Positions 44,405-57,361 of a stretch of DNA of 64,000 bases are shown here, one piece after another. Location of the stretch: positions 83,154,559-83,218,558 of the forward strand of contig CM040117.1 of NCBI GenBank assembly GCA_022559845.1, written 5' to 3'. Under the pieces are notes generated by a model. The model was not told the origin of the DNA, searched no databases, and saw nothing but the letters and a program-made list of their open reading frames with translations. The position numbers and the translations under genes were made by a program. Numbering within the stretch: position 1 is the first letter of the stretch; each line of letters opens with the position of its first letter. This stretch comes from Amorphophallus konjac. Lineage: Eukaryota > Streptophyta > Magnoliopsida > Alismatales > Araceae.

Positions 44405-47400
44405 TTACTCGGGGAATATTGGTTGTGCAACATGATACAGCTTGAGGTGTTTACCATTGAGTGGCGAGAACTGAATTTCCCCTTGATGGTTAACAACTAC
44501 GTAGGCCCCTCCTTCGTAGACCCTTTGTATCACATAAGGACCTTCCCAATTAGCATTCAGCTTTCCTTTTGGGTTGGATGCCATGACTTCTTTTTTCTTG
44601 ACCATGACGAGGTCACCTTTCTTGAATTCTCGTCCTCTTACGAGTTTATTGAATGCAGTGGCCATGCGGGCCTGATACATTTGGATACTCTTCTGAGCTT
44701 GGAGGCGCTTCCCTTCCAATTCAGTCAGTTCTTCTAACCTTCTTTCAGCATTTGTTTGTTCGCCACGGGCCAGGCCATATTGGATTGACACTCTGAGTGA
44801 CGGGACTTCCAGCTCTAGTGGAACCACTGCCTCCGAGCCGTATACCAATGAGTATGGTGAGCACCCTGTAGGTGTCTTAAAGACGGTGCGGTATGCCCAC
44901 AGAGCTTCATACATCTTTTCTTCCCAGTCCTTCTTATTAGAACTGACAACCTTGGCTAGCAAGGTGCACAAAGTCTTGTTAAAAGCTTCTGCCAATCCGT
45001 TTGCCTGGGGATTGTAGGGAGTGGAGGTTCTCCATTCAATCTTATACTTCTCGGCAAGCCGATAGATTTTCTGATTTCTGAAATGACTTCCATTATCAGA
45101 TATTATTCGGTTGGGGATCCGAACCGGAAGATAATATTCTGCTTGATAAATCTGGCGACCAGTTCACCAGTCACTTCTCTTAATGCTACAGCTTCCGCCC
45201 ATCGGGAGAAGTAATCTGTCATGGCCAATATGTACTTATGACCGGCCGAGGAGGTCGCAGTGGCCCGACTACATCAGTTCCCCATTGTGCAAACGGCCAG
45301 CTAGGGACTGTAGGGTGCAGAGTTGTAGGTGGCCTTCTAGGCACGGTAGCATGCTCCTGACACTTCTGGCATGACTTTGCAAATTTACAGCAGTCTTCAA
45401 ACATGGTAGGCCAATAGTAGCCCAGCTTCTTGATTTCTATCTTCATTTTGGGGCCAGCCTGGTGGGCGCCTGCTGTCCCAGCGTGTATTTCTTTCATCGC
45501 TTGCCAAGCTTCCTCAGTGGACAGGCAGCGGAGTAGAATCTTTTTGCGTGCATCCGCCATTATTCGGAATAAAGTTCCATTTCTGAATTCATAGGAATCT
45601 TTGATTCTCAGGAGTTTCATCTTTTCCTCCCTTTTCTGTGGCAGCTGTTGGTGCAGAAACCACTGTAGCAAATGCTGTCTCCAATCAGACGCCTGTACTG
45701 CGCTGATAGTGGCAACTTCTTCCTCTTCGGGGCACCCTTCTAGCATACTGGGGACTTGCCGCCGGTTCATAACAACAATGTTCAGTGTTTCATCTGGCGG
45801 GACTGCTAGCGAGCTGGCCAGCTTTGCCAGTGCATCAGCCTGGGCATTATGTCCACGGCCCACATGTTTGAGTTCAATATGATAGAACTTTGCCATGAGG
45901 CGTACAGCTTTCTGGTGATAGGGATTTAGTTCTGGCTTCCGCACTTCGAACTCCCCTTGGACTTGTTTTATTATCAACATCGAATCCCCGAATACCTGAA
46001 GCATTTGGATACCCATGTTGAGGCTGATATTGAGTCCGATTATCAGAGCTTCATATTCGGCTTCATTATTGGTGCATGGCTTGTTTATAGAACAGGAAGT
46101 ATGCACAACCTCCCCCTCTGGTGATTTCAGCACAATACCGGCTCCAGCCCGTATTCTGGTCTTTCCATCGGAATCTGTCTCCGTTCTGGATGCTCCATCA
46201 AAGAACAGTTGCCACATAACTGGCTGAGCTTGACAGGCCTCGAGTGTCTCATCATCGGGTAATTCAGTCCCCAACATATCATTCTCCGGCACAGGATGCT
46301 TTGCGAAGAAATCAGCCACGGCCTGTCCTTTTATTGCCCTCTGGGGTATATATGTGATATCGAATTCCATCAGAATTACTGCCCATTTGCCCGACCAGCC
46401 TTTCAGTACTGGCTGAGTCAATATGTATTTGAGTGGATCTGCTGCAGATATCAATCTGACTTCATGGGACAACATATAGTGTCGGAGCTTTTTGACAGCA
46501 AAGACTAGTGCCAAGCATGTCTTCTCTATGTAGCTGTAGCTTTCTTCAGTTCTCATCAGCCTCCTACTTAGGTAGTACAAGGCTTGTTCTTTGCCTTCCT
46601 CATTTATCTGTGCCAGCATTGCCCCCAGGGAACAGTATGTGGCTGCGATATACAGTATCAAGGGCCTGCCCTTAATGGGTGCCCCCAGCACCGGAGGGGT
46701 CTTGAGGTATTCTTTCAGCTTCTCAAAGGCTTCCTGACAGCCATCGTCCCAGAGGAACGGCACATCTTTCATCATGAGCTTGTGAAAGGGATGACATCTT
46801 CCGATAGATTTGATATAAATCGTCGGACTGTAGGCCAGACGCCCTTGCAGGGATCTCAACTCGTGCAGATTCCTTGGTGGAGGGAGCTCCTGGATAGCTT
46901 TAATCTTGGATGGATCAATTTCAATACCCCTATGTCGGACAATAAATCCGAGGAATTTTCCACTGGACACGCCAAAGGCGCATTTCATAGGATTCATCTT
47001 GAGTTCATATTTGCGCAACCTCTGGAATACTATCCTTAGGTCTTGCAAATGATCTTCTCTTTTGCTGGTTTTTACCACCAGATCATCAATGTAGCACTCT
47101 ACTTTTTGAAGAGCAGGTCATCGAAGATCTTTGTCATAGCTCTTTGGTAGGTAGCGCCGGCATTCTTAAGGCCAAACGGCATTCTTTTGTAGTGAAATAT
47201 CCCCTTCGGAGTGCGGAATGCAGTGTGCACTCTATCTTCTTCAGCAATCCAGATCTGATTGTATCCGGATGACCCATCCATAAATGATAGGGCCTCATGC
47301 CCAGTAGTTACATCGATCATCACCTCAGTGATTGGCATTGGGAAATCATCTTTCGGGCAGGCCTTATTAAGGTCCCGAAATCAACACATATTCTGATCTG

Positions 47401-49344
47401 CCCATTCTTCTTCTTTACGGGCACTATATTGGCCAGCCATGTAGTATACTGGTTTTCTTCGACAAAGCCTACCTCAATCAGCTTGTCAACTTCTTTGTTA
47501 ATCTGGTTTATCAATTCAGGACGCATTCTCCTGGAAGGCTGCTTTACAGGGTTAGCCTCTGGGTTTATTGCCAATCGGTGATGTGCCACATCAGAGCTCA
47601 GTCCTGGCATTTCATCATATGTCCATGCAAAACAATCTCGTAATTCTGCCAAGAACTGTATATATTGTTCCCTGACATCTGGCTCCAGCAGTGCGCTGAG
47701 GAATGTCGGCCTTGGCTCATCTGCGGATCCCAAATTTATTTCTATCAGCTCATCGACGGTGGCTTGGCCTCCGTCTTCGACTTCGGGCGGGGCTTCTTGC
47801 AAATCAATAAAGCCTCCCGGGATATAATCTTCTTCAGTTTCATGCTCCTCTGCTTCATCATACTGGTCATCAGCGGATGCTGGCGCATCATATAGGGCCA
47901 ATATTACCGGATCCTGTTCAGTCTGCTCCGAGGGCGAGACTGGTTCAGCAGGAAATTCAGAAGTGGACTCCTCCGTCCTTAGAGGCTCTTCTAATGTGGG
48001 CTCCCCTGAAAGGTCATCATTCTGCAGAGCCCGGAATTCTTCTAGGATGCGCCCGAACTCCAGACACTCCTCCAGCTCTCTGGCTATTTGATCTTCATCC
48101 GGGGTTCCCGTATCAAATTTTGCCTCAGCCTGGAACAGATCCTCTTTGGAAGATAGGTCCTCCCAGTACCAAGCTTTCTTTGTCTCATCAGATGTCTCTG
48201 TTTCTGGCAGGTTGTCTGAGGCTTCATTGCTCATTATGGATTGATAAATGATTTCTTCATCTTCCGAGGGGTATTTGTCATATCCTACCTCGGGAGGATC
48301 GTCATGCTGGTAGGAGTCAGATATGACGTCTACCTCAGCCTCATAGTATTCTTGGAGGGTATAACCCAATCCTGGGTGTTGAGTGATCTTCCTCATTTCT
48401 TTACTATCTCGAGGCGGATCCCACAGTTCCTTGAATGCCTTCTTCTGAGCAGCAGGCTGCATTGATGGCATTTGCATCTTGGAGAACATTTGTGAAACCC
48501 GTTGGGTAGTATAATCCAAGCCTGTAATCGGTACCATCCGGTTTGCAGCTTCTTCAGGGGCCATACAGTCTTGATCATCTTCTTCGACTGGCTCCCCGGT
48601 GTAGAATATAATAGGAGGCTCGCAGAAGCGAGGGATTTCCATAGTCTTCAGTGGTAGCACCGTTTGGTACTCAAGGCTGACGATGGGTTTAAATAAACCC
48701 TGCGGCACCTCCACCTGAGTGTACTTTTGCTTCATTTCTTCATCGGCATTATCCGGGTGGACGCTAGGAGGGGTAACCCGAGCAAAGTCACCGGCATAAG
48801 AGATGTGAGATACATTATGCTTTTTAACATAGCCCTTTGGTGGCGGTGGCGACCAGTTCCTTATCTCTGTCTCAGGCTTTTTCTGGCTGACCACAGCCTC
48901 TTTCCTTTCGCACTTTTGCGACACCTCGGTGTAGTAGGATGCATCGAGCATATGGCACTCGAACACTTCGAAGGGATGCAGATCCGCAAACACCCTTTCT
49001 TCTTTTCCTTCATGGCAGTATTTAATGCACTGATGTAGCGTGGATGGCACTATTTGATATTCATGCAGCCACGGTCTCCCTAGCAGGGCCTTATACGTGG
49101 TGTTGGAGTCGATCACATAGAATCGTACCACTGTAGTGAGGTCTCCCAATGTGAGGTTGAAATCAGCTACCCCAAGAGGTGTCTCACACTTTTGGTTGAA
49201 TCCTGCAATCTTCATGTCTCTGACCTTGGTGAGCTGCAGATCAAAGTAATATTTCTGATAGATGCGGTATGGGAGAATGTTCACAGCAGCCCCGGGATCT
49301 ATCAGTATTCTGCTTATCGGCTGACAGTTCAGGGAACCCCTCAT
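44405..49344 (-). pseudogene. pol: pol of the 26-kb Tat element
   Basis: Order on the minus strand: aspartic protease (IDPGAAVNILP near 49290), a long acidic linker, RT (47700-47000, YIDD box near 47085), RNase H1 (about 46700-46350), second Tat-type RNase H (FFDGASR near 46200 to about 45820), and the integrase zinc region, core and C-terminus (about 45500-44405). The two RNase H domains assign it to Tat. Frames are 49344-47320, 47338-47099, 47078-45219 and 44995-44405. Breaks are a lost base near 47379, a shortened A-run near 47105, and shifts near 45240 and 45110 in the integrase core. The protease has Pro where Ser/Thr normally follows the catalytic Asp. It would act in cytoplasmic particles to copy and integrate the element, but not from this copy. 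Confidence 0.9.
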
Positions 49345-52300
49345 ATACAGCGGTCTGTTATGGCCGAATTTGGGATTAGCATATCATCCTCTGTGAATGT
49401 GACTGATGGACCAGAATTCACTTCTGTCAAGAGTGCTTCATACTGTGCCGGCGACTGCAAGGCATCAATAATGGCTTGGCGAGCCTCTTCACTCAGAGAG
49501 AGGATTTCCCAGATGGAGAACCTGGTAGGGAGCTTCTTTAGCATTTTCATGATCCGGCTGCCCACCCGGACGTTAGACAGTCTCATCTCCTCCACCCAAC
49601 GGGGTCTTGGAGGTTCATGTGGCCTGTAGCCTTTGCTGCCCAGTGCCGGTTTTACCCTCTTGATCGATTTCCCGGGAGGCTTCTTCTGTAGTAACGACCC
49701 CTGTTTCTGCTAGAGGGTTACTTCCTTTATTTTCTTCATGCTGCTTCTGCTTCCTAACTGCAGTCTGCTGGCATTTATTATTTTCAGCTGAAGCAGTGTG
49801 AGCCAGCTGCTCATTTTCCAAACTGGACAATAATTCCAGGAATGAAGGAGCCTCTTCTTTTTCTTGGTACAAGCTGGCAGGGGGAGGAACCTGGACACCT
49901 CGTACCTCTGGCTCGGGGATCTGATAGGGTTGCTCCCCTCTGAATATAATATTATGATTAGCTGGTGGCGGGCGCCCCCATCTTTTCCCAGAACGTGTTG
50001 CATGGGCTGAGGTAGAGGCCTCAGCATGGTTGGCTTCTAGCGGGGCATTTGATGCTTCATCCTCATCATTCTCCCCAGGCAAGGAAAAGAGTACTGACAG
50101 GGTGTTGCATTGTACTGTCGTGACTTTCTTTCCCCTTTTGGACTTGGGCCGTCTCTTCTTCTTCTGGGAATTTAGCTTTGCTGGCTCCTGCCCCCAGAAG
50201 GGCTCAGTCTCATCTTTTCTTTGCTCTTCCTCTGGCTGCTCTTCAATTTTCAATTCTTCGAGCTGCTCCCAGAGTATACAATCTTTTACCAGCAGGTTTT
50301 TGGGCTTTTTTTGCTCATATTCATCGAGCTCATTGATATACTGCTGTAGACGCCTGGCTGCAGGACTTACTTCTTTATGTGCAGGTAGGGGAGTTTGTCT
50401 CCTCCGGTTGTGAGTAGGGATCCGGATGACTGGCTCGATCTCAGCTATACGCCATACTGGCTTTACTGGAAGCGGCTCAGGCCTTGGGGTGACACCCCGG
50501 ATAGTTGCCCCACTAGTGCTGGCTGCAAGAGTCTTTTTCCTATTCTTTATGGGCTTCGTCTGCCATCCTTCCTGATCTTTCAGTGGGGTGAGGAGGCAAG
50601 CTTCATAAGTATGCCTGGTACATTCTTCAACGGCTTCCTCAGGCAGCTGCTGATAGACTGAAATCACATTGGCGGCCATCCTCCAGGGCGGAGGCTCATG
50701 CGGATGAGGTGGCTTCACCTGGTAATCACCCAACTGTAGCTCACCCTTTTTGACCATTCCTTCCATAATATCCTTGAAGACATAACAATCTTCAATTGCG
50801 TGCCCCAGCGCACGGTGAAATGGACAGAACAACGGATCATCTTTCTTTGTTGCATCCGCAGGTCTCTTCGGTTCAGGCAACGTTACCTTGTTGAACTTAT
50901 ATGCCCAGTTAAATAGTGTCGATGTCTTATCTTTGGGAAAAGAGTAAGCCCTTCTCATTCTGTCTCTCAGAGAGACCTTATCTTTTCTTTCTGTTGCACC
51001 CTCAGGCGGGGGAGCTTCATCTGCCTCCTTTTCCCTTTCTGTTGCTCGAAGGTTCTAAAATCGACGGCGTTAGCCTCAGTATGTGATGGCCGTCGATCAC
51101 TGGTTTTACCCTTTGGCATAGTGGGAGCATTGGCGGTCGGACGCTTGGACAAGAACGTCTCGACTTCCGCCACTATATTGTTCAGCCGGTCAAATGTTCT
51201 ACATCTGCACCGATCATCTTTTCTAGCACCTCTCTCTTGAGGCTCTGTTTACATATCTGCACTGCATCTTCCTGATGAGGAGGTCTTCGGCATCTCATGG
51301 CTAAGTTTCTCCACCTTTTGATGTAATCCAGTGCTGTTTCATCCTGCCTTTGCTTGGTTGCATATAGTTCCGCTATTGTAATTTCTCTTTCCGTGACATG
51401 AAATCTGTCGCGAACTTTCTTTGCATATCAGGCCAATCAATCACTGATCCAGCGAGCAGGCTTGAATACCATTCAAAGGCTATCCCAGTGAGGGATGAGC
51501 CAAAGAACTTAAGCAGATAGGCTTCATCAGCTGCCAGGTCGCCCATAATTGTGGTATAGTAAGCAATGTGCTCCCTGGGAGAGCCCTGGCCATTGAATTT
51601 CTCAAATTTCGGCGGCTTACTGACGCCTGGGGGTAGTCTTTTAGCAGCATACTGGGGAGGATACGGTACTTTGTACACATCATAGGTACTTACACCGTCA
51701 CCGGTCTTCTCAGACAGCTTCATCTCCATAATTCTTTCAATCATCAGCTTGTGGGCTAGGGCTGGATCTATCTCTTCTGGGAAGAAGTGAGCTTGTTGTT
51801 GGCTGTGAGGAGTTGTCATCACAGTGGCGCGCAAGGTGGGCGCGGTAGGTTGTGTCTGAGATGCAGAGGGCTGAGCTACTGTTTGCTGTGGAACAGGTTG
51901 GCTCGGTGCTTTGCCCTTATCAGCCAGGAGAGGATTAGCTGGGATAGCCGTGTCTGTTGAGCTGGAAGTATGCCCGACAGGCTCGGCTTGCTTGGAGACC
52001 GGTGTAGCTTCATGTCTCTCATTGAGCTGTCTTCTGAGAGCATTGATCTCCTGCTGGTATCTTCTGAACATCATCTGGATCATGGGATCCAGGGTGGACG
52101 GGATCTGTATATCTTCCGAAGTCCCTTCAGCATCATCAATGAAGGGATTATCTTCTTCTTCCATTGTCACCACATTGACTGTCATGGTGGTGATCTTGCG
52201 GGTTTCATCATCAGTTTTCATCTTATCTTTTGCAGCCTGACCTCTTCTTGTGACGGGGCCTGGTCTGGTAGCCAGCCTGAGCAGTTCATCTGGCTGAGTT

Positions 52301-53711
52301 GGTAGCATATCCTGCCCCCTGGCGATTCCAGCCATGTTACAGGCAAAGATTTGCATTCTTCCCCTCTGCTTGCAAACTTTTCTTTTTGCCTGGTCAGGGT
52401 ATTTGAGTCGGTCGAAGACCGATACTCTTTCTTCAGCTTCTTCCCTACACAGGTCTTCTTTATCATATCCGGCCTTGCGGCCTTCTTCATAATCATTTGA
52501 ATCGGAGGAGGAGACTCCGAGCATCACTTCTTGAAGGGCTTCTCCTTCTTCTTCATCCACGGTGCCCAGAGCACGGGATAATCTTTGCTGACCGAGGGCA
52601 GAGTTCCCTAGGTAGTGGAAGTAGTCTTGGACCACTTGTTTCATCTCCTCTGGATTGTGCCTTCGCGGCTCTGGTCGGAGTATCAATCTTTCCTGGCTTT
52701 TCTGCTGATGAGCCAGTCTTGTCATCTGAGCATTCAAATGCTCGGCTTTGGAATATCTGAATATGTCAGCCTGTCTGGCACAGGCTCTTGGTCTCTTGGA
52801 ATGGCAACCGTGACTGGTTCGCTCATTCCCATATCGCCATCTTGGCAGCAGTTGGCAGTGTCATCATAGTTCTTCCTTTGCCATCTTTTGCCTTTGGCCC
52901 TGGGATGGGTGATAGTAAGGTCTTCATTCTTCTGATATCTTCTGCCCTCATCACGGGGCGAGTAGTAATCAGATTCTTCCTTCATCATTTTTTTCATCTC
53001 TCCTCCCCAGAGCTTGGGGTAAGCAGCAACAGCATCTCTTCTGTAGTTTCTTTCTTCTCTTCTGCTTCCTGCCCTGAAGCGGGCAACAGCATCCTCAGTA
53101 GCCTTCTTCTCATATCGAGCTGGGGCCCAGCTCTGAATCTTCTTTGGTCGCCAGACCTGTTTATATTTTGCTGGCTTGGGCGCCAGCGGCTTCCTTTCAT
53201 CAGCTTCCCAGTTGGCCCTCCTAGCGGCCAGAACGCGGAACCTAGTTGTCGGTCTGGACAGTCGGGACAATCCTGTCCGGACGGACTTCTCTGGGGCGAC
53301 CGTTGAGGTTCACCCTAACATCTCCCATCATCATTGTCTTCCCAGAATTGGAAAGACGACGCTCAGCAGCAGCATACCGCTTCTCCGGTTATTTATCTTT
53401 CCCCTCTGGGCAGCAGCGGGAACCGTATCCCTCCTTTGAACTTGGTGTACATAGCAGGCGACGGCCGTCGAGGTCATCTTCTCCGGTAAGCCAGCCTTCT
53501 TACCAGTAGTCTTCATAGGGGCACCTGCAGCGGTGCCTTGCTCGTCATTGTTGACCTGCAGAAGGTCGGTGAAGACGAGGCCCAGACAGTTGGGCAGCCC
53601 GACAGCAGGGGGCATTGCTCCGAATGACAGGGGTACCGCCAGGTAACCCTCTCGCACATGCATATCGATCGGTTGTTGGCCGAAGCGTACAGACATAAGT
53701 CCAGTAGTCAT
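49341..53711 (-). pseudogene. gag: gag of the 26-kb Tat element
   Basis: Starts at an ATG about 90 bases inside the primer site. Frames are 53711-53331, 53270-52734, 52737-51373, 51173-50967, 50958-49615 and 49595-49341, so at least four breaks. A retrotransposon gag domain spans about 51650-51373 (KFEKFNGQGSPREH, FEWYSSL). The zinc knuckle is of the C-x2-H-x4-H-x4-C type (CPFHRALGHAIEDC, near 50820-50780), the usual Tat variant. Other parts are charged, Gln/Pro-rich linkers and a basic KKKRRPKSKRGKK patch. The large size (about 1400 codons) suits Ogre-like elements. It would form the particle shell. Confidence 0.85.
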
Positions 53712-53801
53712 CTTCCTGAAAATAAGGAAAGCGCACAGGATCAGAAATTTGAGGGGGGCCCGCTGGACCTCCTATTTTGGCATAGAGATGAAGGGAGACT
53801 A

Positions 53802-53820
53802 GGTCCCACCGGGCGTGCCA
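53802..53820 (-). other. Primer-binding site of the 26-kb element
   Basis: On the minus strand TGGCACGCCCGGTGGGACC lies three bases inside the LTR; its complement ends in CCA. It shares TGGC and GGTGGGACC with the site at 5023-5041 but differs in the middle. Confidence 0.75.
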
Positions 53821-53823
53821 GCT

Positions 53824-56800
53824 TGTGGGGATGGGTCTATCTGTATTATTTTTAATTGATTTTTATTTTTTTTATTTGACTTATTTATTTGTTTTGTTTA
53901 TTAGGCGTGCCAGTCACTTGTGTGACAATTTTATTGTGCGCTCGATCTGACTTGGTCAGTCGATTGTGAGGTCCGAGTCAGGACCAGAAGTCCGTCATAC
54001 CATAAAGGCTATGACGTTAATTACGTCCTTCCAAGGAAGGACAACCCTTGATTAAACGCCAAAATAGAGGCCTCATAAGGCAAACAGATATTCATATACA
54101 TAACTTTGAACTTCGTACCAGGCCCGGAAGGCGAGTAAGAGAATAACATTAACCACAGAACAAACTATCTCGCTGAATCGGCGGTTCAAAAACAATCAGA
54201 CTCAGGGGAAAGGTGAAACAGAGGATATCAATCGCGGACAGGATGAGCCGCGATCATGACGGAGGTTTAAAGCATCGGTTAACTTTTCGGCGGCACTTCC
54301 CCATAGTCTGGATCATACCCAGAGGGAAATAGGCTATCACCCACGGAGTGCCGGGGTGAAAGCCGAAAGGAAGAGAGAGGTCGGGCTTCTCCACGTTACA
54401 CATGTATGCCCTAGGGCAATGTTTGATTCTTCCCTCACAGGAGCTGGTGGCACTCATGCATTGGCATGGCTCACCGGAGCTAAGAGGGAGGCGCGTCGTT
54501 GTGACTTCGACATGAATCGATGGAACATAAGGGGGTCTACCTCCCTTTAACTTTATCCTCGGGACACATCTGGTGATCCACAAATATCTCTGTGTGGGTT
54601 AGTTCTGGGCATTTGGGCTCACAGAGTGGCAACTTAGGCTCTCGGCATGATCACAGAGAGGAGGCTAAGGCTCCCGGCGTGAGTGGCAAGAAGGTGGAGG
54701 TTCCCGGCGTAGCCGAAGGGAAGAATCCAGGAAGCTCCCGGCGCCGACTTCCCGGCGTGCTGAAGATTCTCCAAGGGGGTTCTCGGCGTCGGCTAAAAGT
54801 GGGAAGAGGAGCTCTCGGCGTGAGGGTTCCCGGCGCGCTCAAGGCCGCGCTGGGAGCTGGTGGCGCCGAGAGGCAGGTGCCAAGAAGGTGGGTGTTTGGG
54901 CGCCGTGAGGAGTTCAGGATTTTACGGTACCCTGTTTTTAGGATTTTGAGAGTTTTCTAGGAATTATATAAAGTAGATTGGCTCTGGGGACTAGAGATGG
55001 GGTTTAACTGGCTTTAGTTGTATATGCTTCAAAGGAGGCCGAGAGCTGAGAGGGATTGGAGGGGAAGAGCCCCACACAGAGGTCCTTTTCACCATTACCA
55101 TGCGGAGTCCAGAGGACAGCTTCAGTATTATCTTTCATCGGCCTGGGAGGATTTCAGCAGCACCTCCCCCGTACCTAGCGTATGCCAGGGAGTGATAGAC
55201 GATCACCCACGGAGTGCCGGGATGAAAGCCAAAATAAGGGGGGTATGGGACCCCTAGCCCGTGTATGTGATCACACCACCAACTTAATATCCCTTTGAGG
55301 CCATTGAAACTTATGCAGTGGCAGAGTTTCTCTGGCTCGTAAGGTTATGTAGGGGAGTTATCCCCAATGATGTTTATTACTTAGGTACATATGATGATCT
55401 GGGGTATCCTTCGACAGGATGCAAAGCTTGGTTGATCGAACTTCAAAGGGCATCTGTGTGGTTCCTTGGCCTGTAGCAGGAAGGCTTTCATCCGGGGTTC
55501 AAGGAATGGAGGATTCACAGCGTAAAGAAAGGATGGCAGGAAGCGTAGTTCCCGGCGTAGGTTTCATTGGCCAAAAAGGGGGGAGCTCTCGGCGCAGGGG
55601 TTCTCGGCGCGGTAATGACCGCGCCGGGAACCCGGCGCCGGGAGGCCCCCAGGCCGGGAAGGCTATATCGCAAGAAGCTTTGTCTGGCTTGCTGAAGGGG
55701 CTAAAGCAAGGGGGATCTCTCGGCGGAGTAGTTCTCGGCAGGTAAATGACCACGCCGGGAAGGGGCTAAAGGGTTTATGGCTTAGTTGCGATACCCTGCT
55801 CAGGAGATTTCTGGGATTTTTGGCTCGGATTGAGGCAAGATCTGGGCTACAGGAGGGGATTACATGGGGGTTAGCATCAGTCGAAGGGCAGATCATCCAT
55901 TATTGAATCCTCGTGGGACGTATGGCATTTCGTCTACTCACCTGCTGCTCAGACGGTCAAGAGATTGATGTCTCTGACCCTGAACGAGACGGGAGCTCAA
56001 CAGACATCTATAATATCCGGGAAAATCATGATCCGAGGGGAAGGAAGAGGGGGGACAGAGCCCAATAACCCATTGAACGAGGGTTGAGGTTCCGTCTTCA
56101 TCCTTCACCAGAGAACAGGCTAGGGAGGGGGCGGTCGAAACATGAATCGGAAAGCTGTAACATCTGGGCAAACCGATATTCAGAAGAACAACCGATGCAA
56201 GAAGGGGAGAAAGACAGCAGACATTCCAATCGATCGAATGCTCAAACGAGCCATGTTGATCCTTAATTTCATTGCATCATCCCAAACCTATACAGATCGT
56301 AGAAGCTAAATGAAAGACAAAGAAATGGAAATCAAGACTGGAATCCTCCGGCTACATTGATACATCGAGAAAGCCTCGCCAGATTACATCAGAAGAAAAG
56401 AAACAAAGAAAGGAAAGCATGGGAGAGGGCGGAGCATTGACTCCTCTCCCTCCCCGGCTACCCACCTGAATCTCCCTTTTTTCTTTTTCTCTCAGCTTCT
56501 TCTTTCTTTCCCTCTCGGTCTCTCTTCTGGCTTTTTTTTCTATCTGGTTTTCGTTTCTACTGTTCCTCCTCCCTTTTCGTCTCCGTCTCCCCTTCGAAGG
56601 GAAGGGGCTTTATAGCCGTCCCTTTTTTGCCTTCTCGGCAGGCACCTCACGGCGCGCCTCAGCTGAGGGCTTCCTGACGCGCAGGCTCCAGCCTCTTGGT
56701 GCAGCCATTGGGCTTTGACAAGGTGGCTCCCGGCGCCACTATTACAGGCCCATTTAGGTCTCTTTGACCAGGCCTTTCATAGGCCCCTCACATACATCAG

Positions 56801-57356
56801 TACCCAAGAGGGTCCCCCGTTGGTAATATATTTTGTATTGAGATCATTAGTAGGGTTTTCATCAGTCTGCAGACAGGGGTTTCATCAGTATTGCCATCTG
56901 AATGATGACAAAATCGGGCATCATTTTATCGATATCGGCACCTGAATGGTGACGAGATCGGACATCAGCTTTAGTCTAGGAAGACTTCAGCCGGGTGTAT
57001 AATCTGTGGAGACGATTCTTCTTGTGTTCTGACTTTGCAATCTTCATCTGCCGGTACCGGCTTCATCTTTATCTTACATCACATCTGTTAATAAGCCGAC
57101 ATCTGACTTACCATGACATGTCATCTGTGGATTCTTGGATGAGGCAGCAACACAGTTCCTATTAAAGTGTGCTAGGAAGTCTCATTAGTCAAGCGACTAC
57201 TGCTTTGTTAGTGCTGCCCTCTGAGTGACATCGGCACCGGACATCAGCTCGACCGACAAAGGCTTCAGCCGGGTAAATGGTTGACGAGCTTCATCATTGG
57301 TCTTTCACTGTGGGTATGATCTGCTTCCACCCTTGTTCATTTTCAAGGTGTCAACA
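53824..57356 (-). repeat. 5' LTR of the 26-kb element (3533 bp)
   Basis: Matches 31081-34619 end to end with small indels. It carries the same CYCGGCG hairpin swarm; the stem at about 54830-54855 has one substitution relative to its partner at 32090-32115. Confidence 0.95.
56608..56615 (-). promoter_or_regulatory. LTR TATA box (5' LTR)
   Basis: CTATAAAG on the minus strand, the copy that would drive gag-pol transcription. Confidence 0.65.
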
Positions 57357-57361
57357 GGCGT
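57357..57361. repeat. Target site duplication, right copy
   Basis: GGCGT directly after the LTR end; identical to 31076-31080. Confidence 0.9.

Larger units (their letters stand above)
31081..57356 (-). mobile_element. Complete 26.3-kb Tat/Ogre-like retrotransposon
   Basis: Two LTRs (31081-34619 and 53824-57356), a PPT beside the first and a PBS beside the second, and a GGCGT duplication on both sides define one insertion in minus orientation. In element order: 5' LTR, PBS, gag (53711-49341), pol with protease, RT, RNase H, second RNase H and integrase (49344-44405), tandem arrays (44393-40990), antisense PMD gene (40556-35375), PPT and 3' LTR. By eye the two LTRs differ at only a few positions per hundred bases, so insertion is fairly recent although gag-pol already has several frame breaks. 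Confidence 0.95.
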
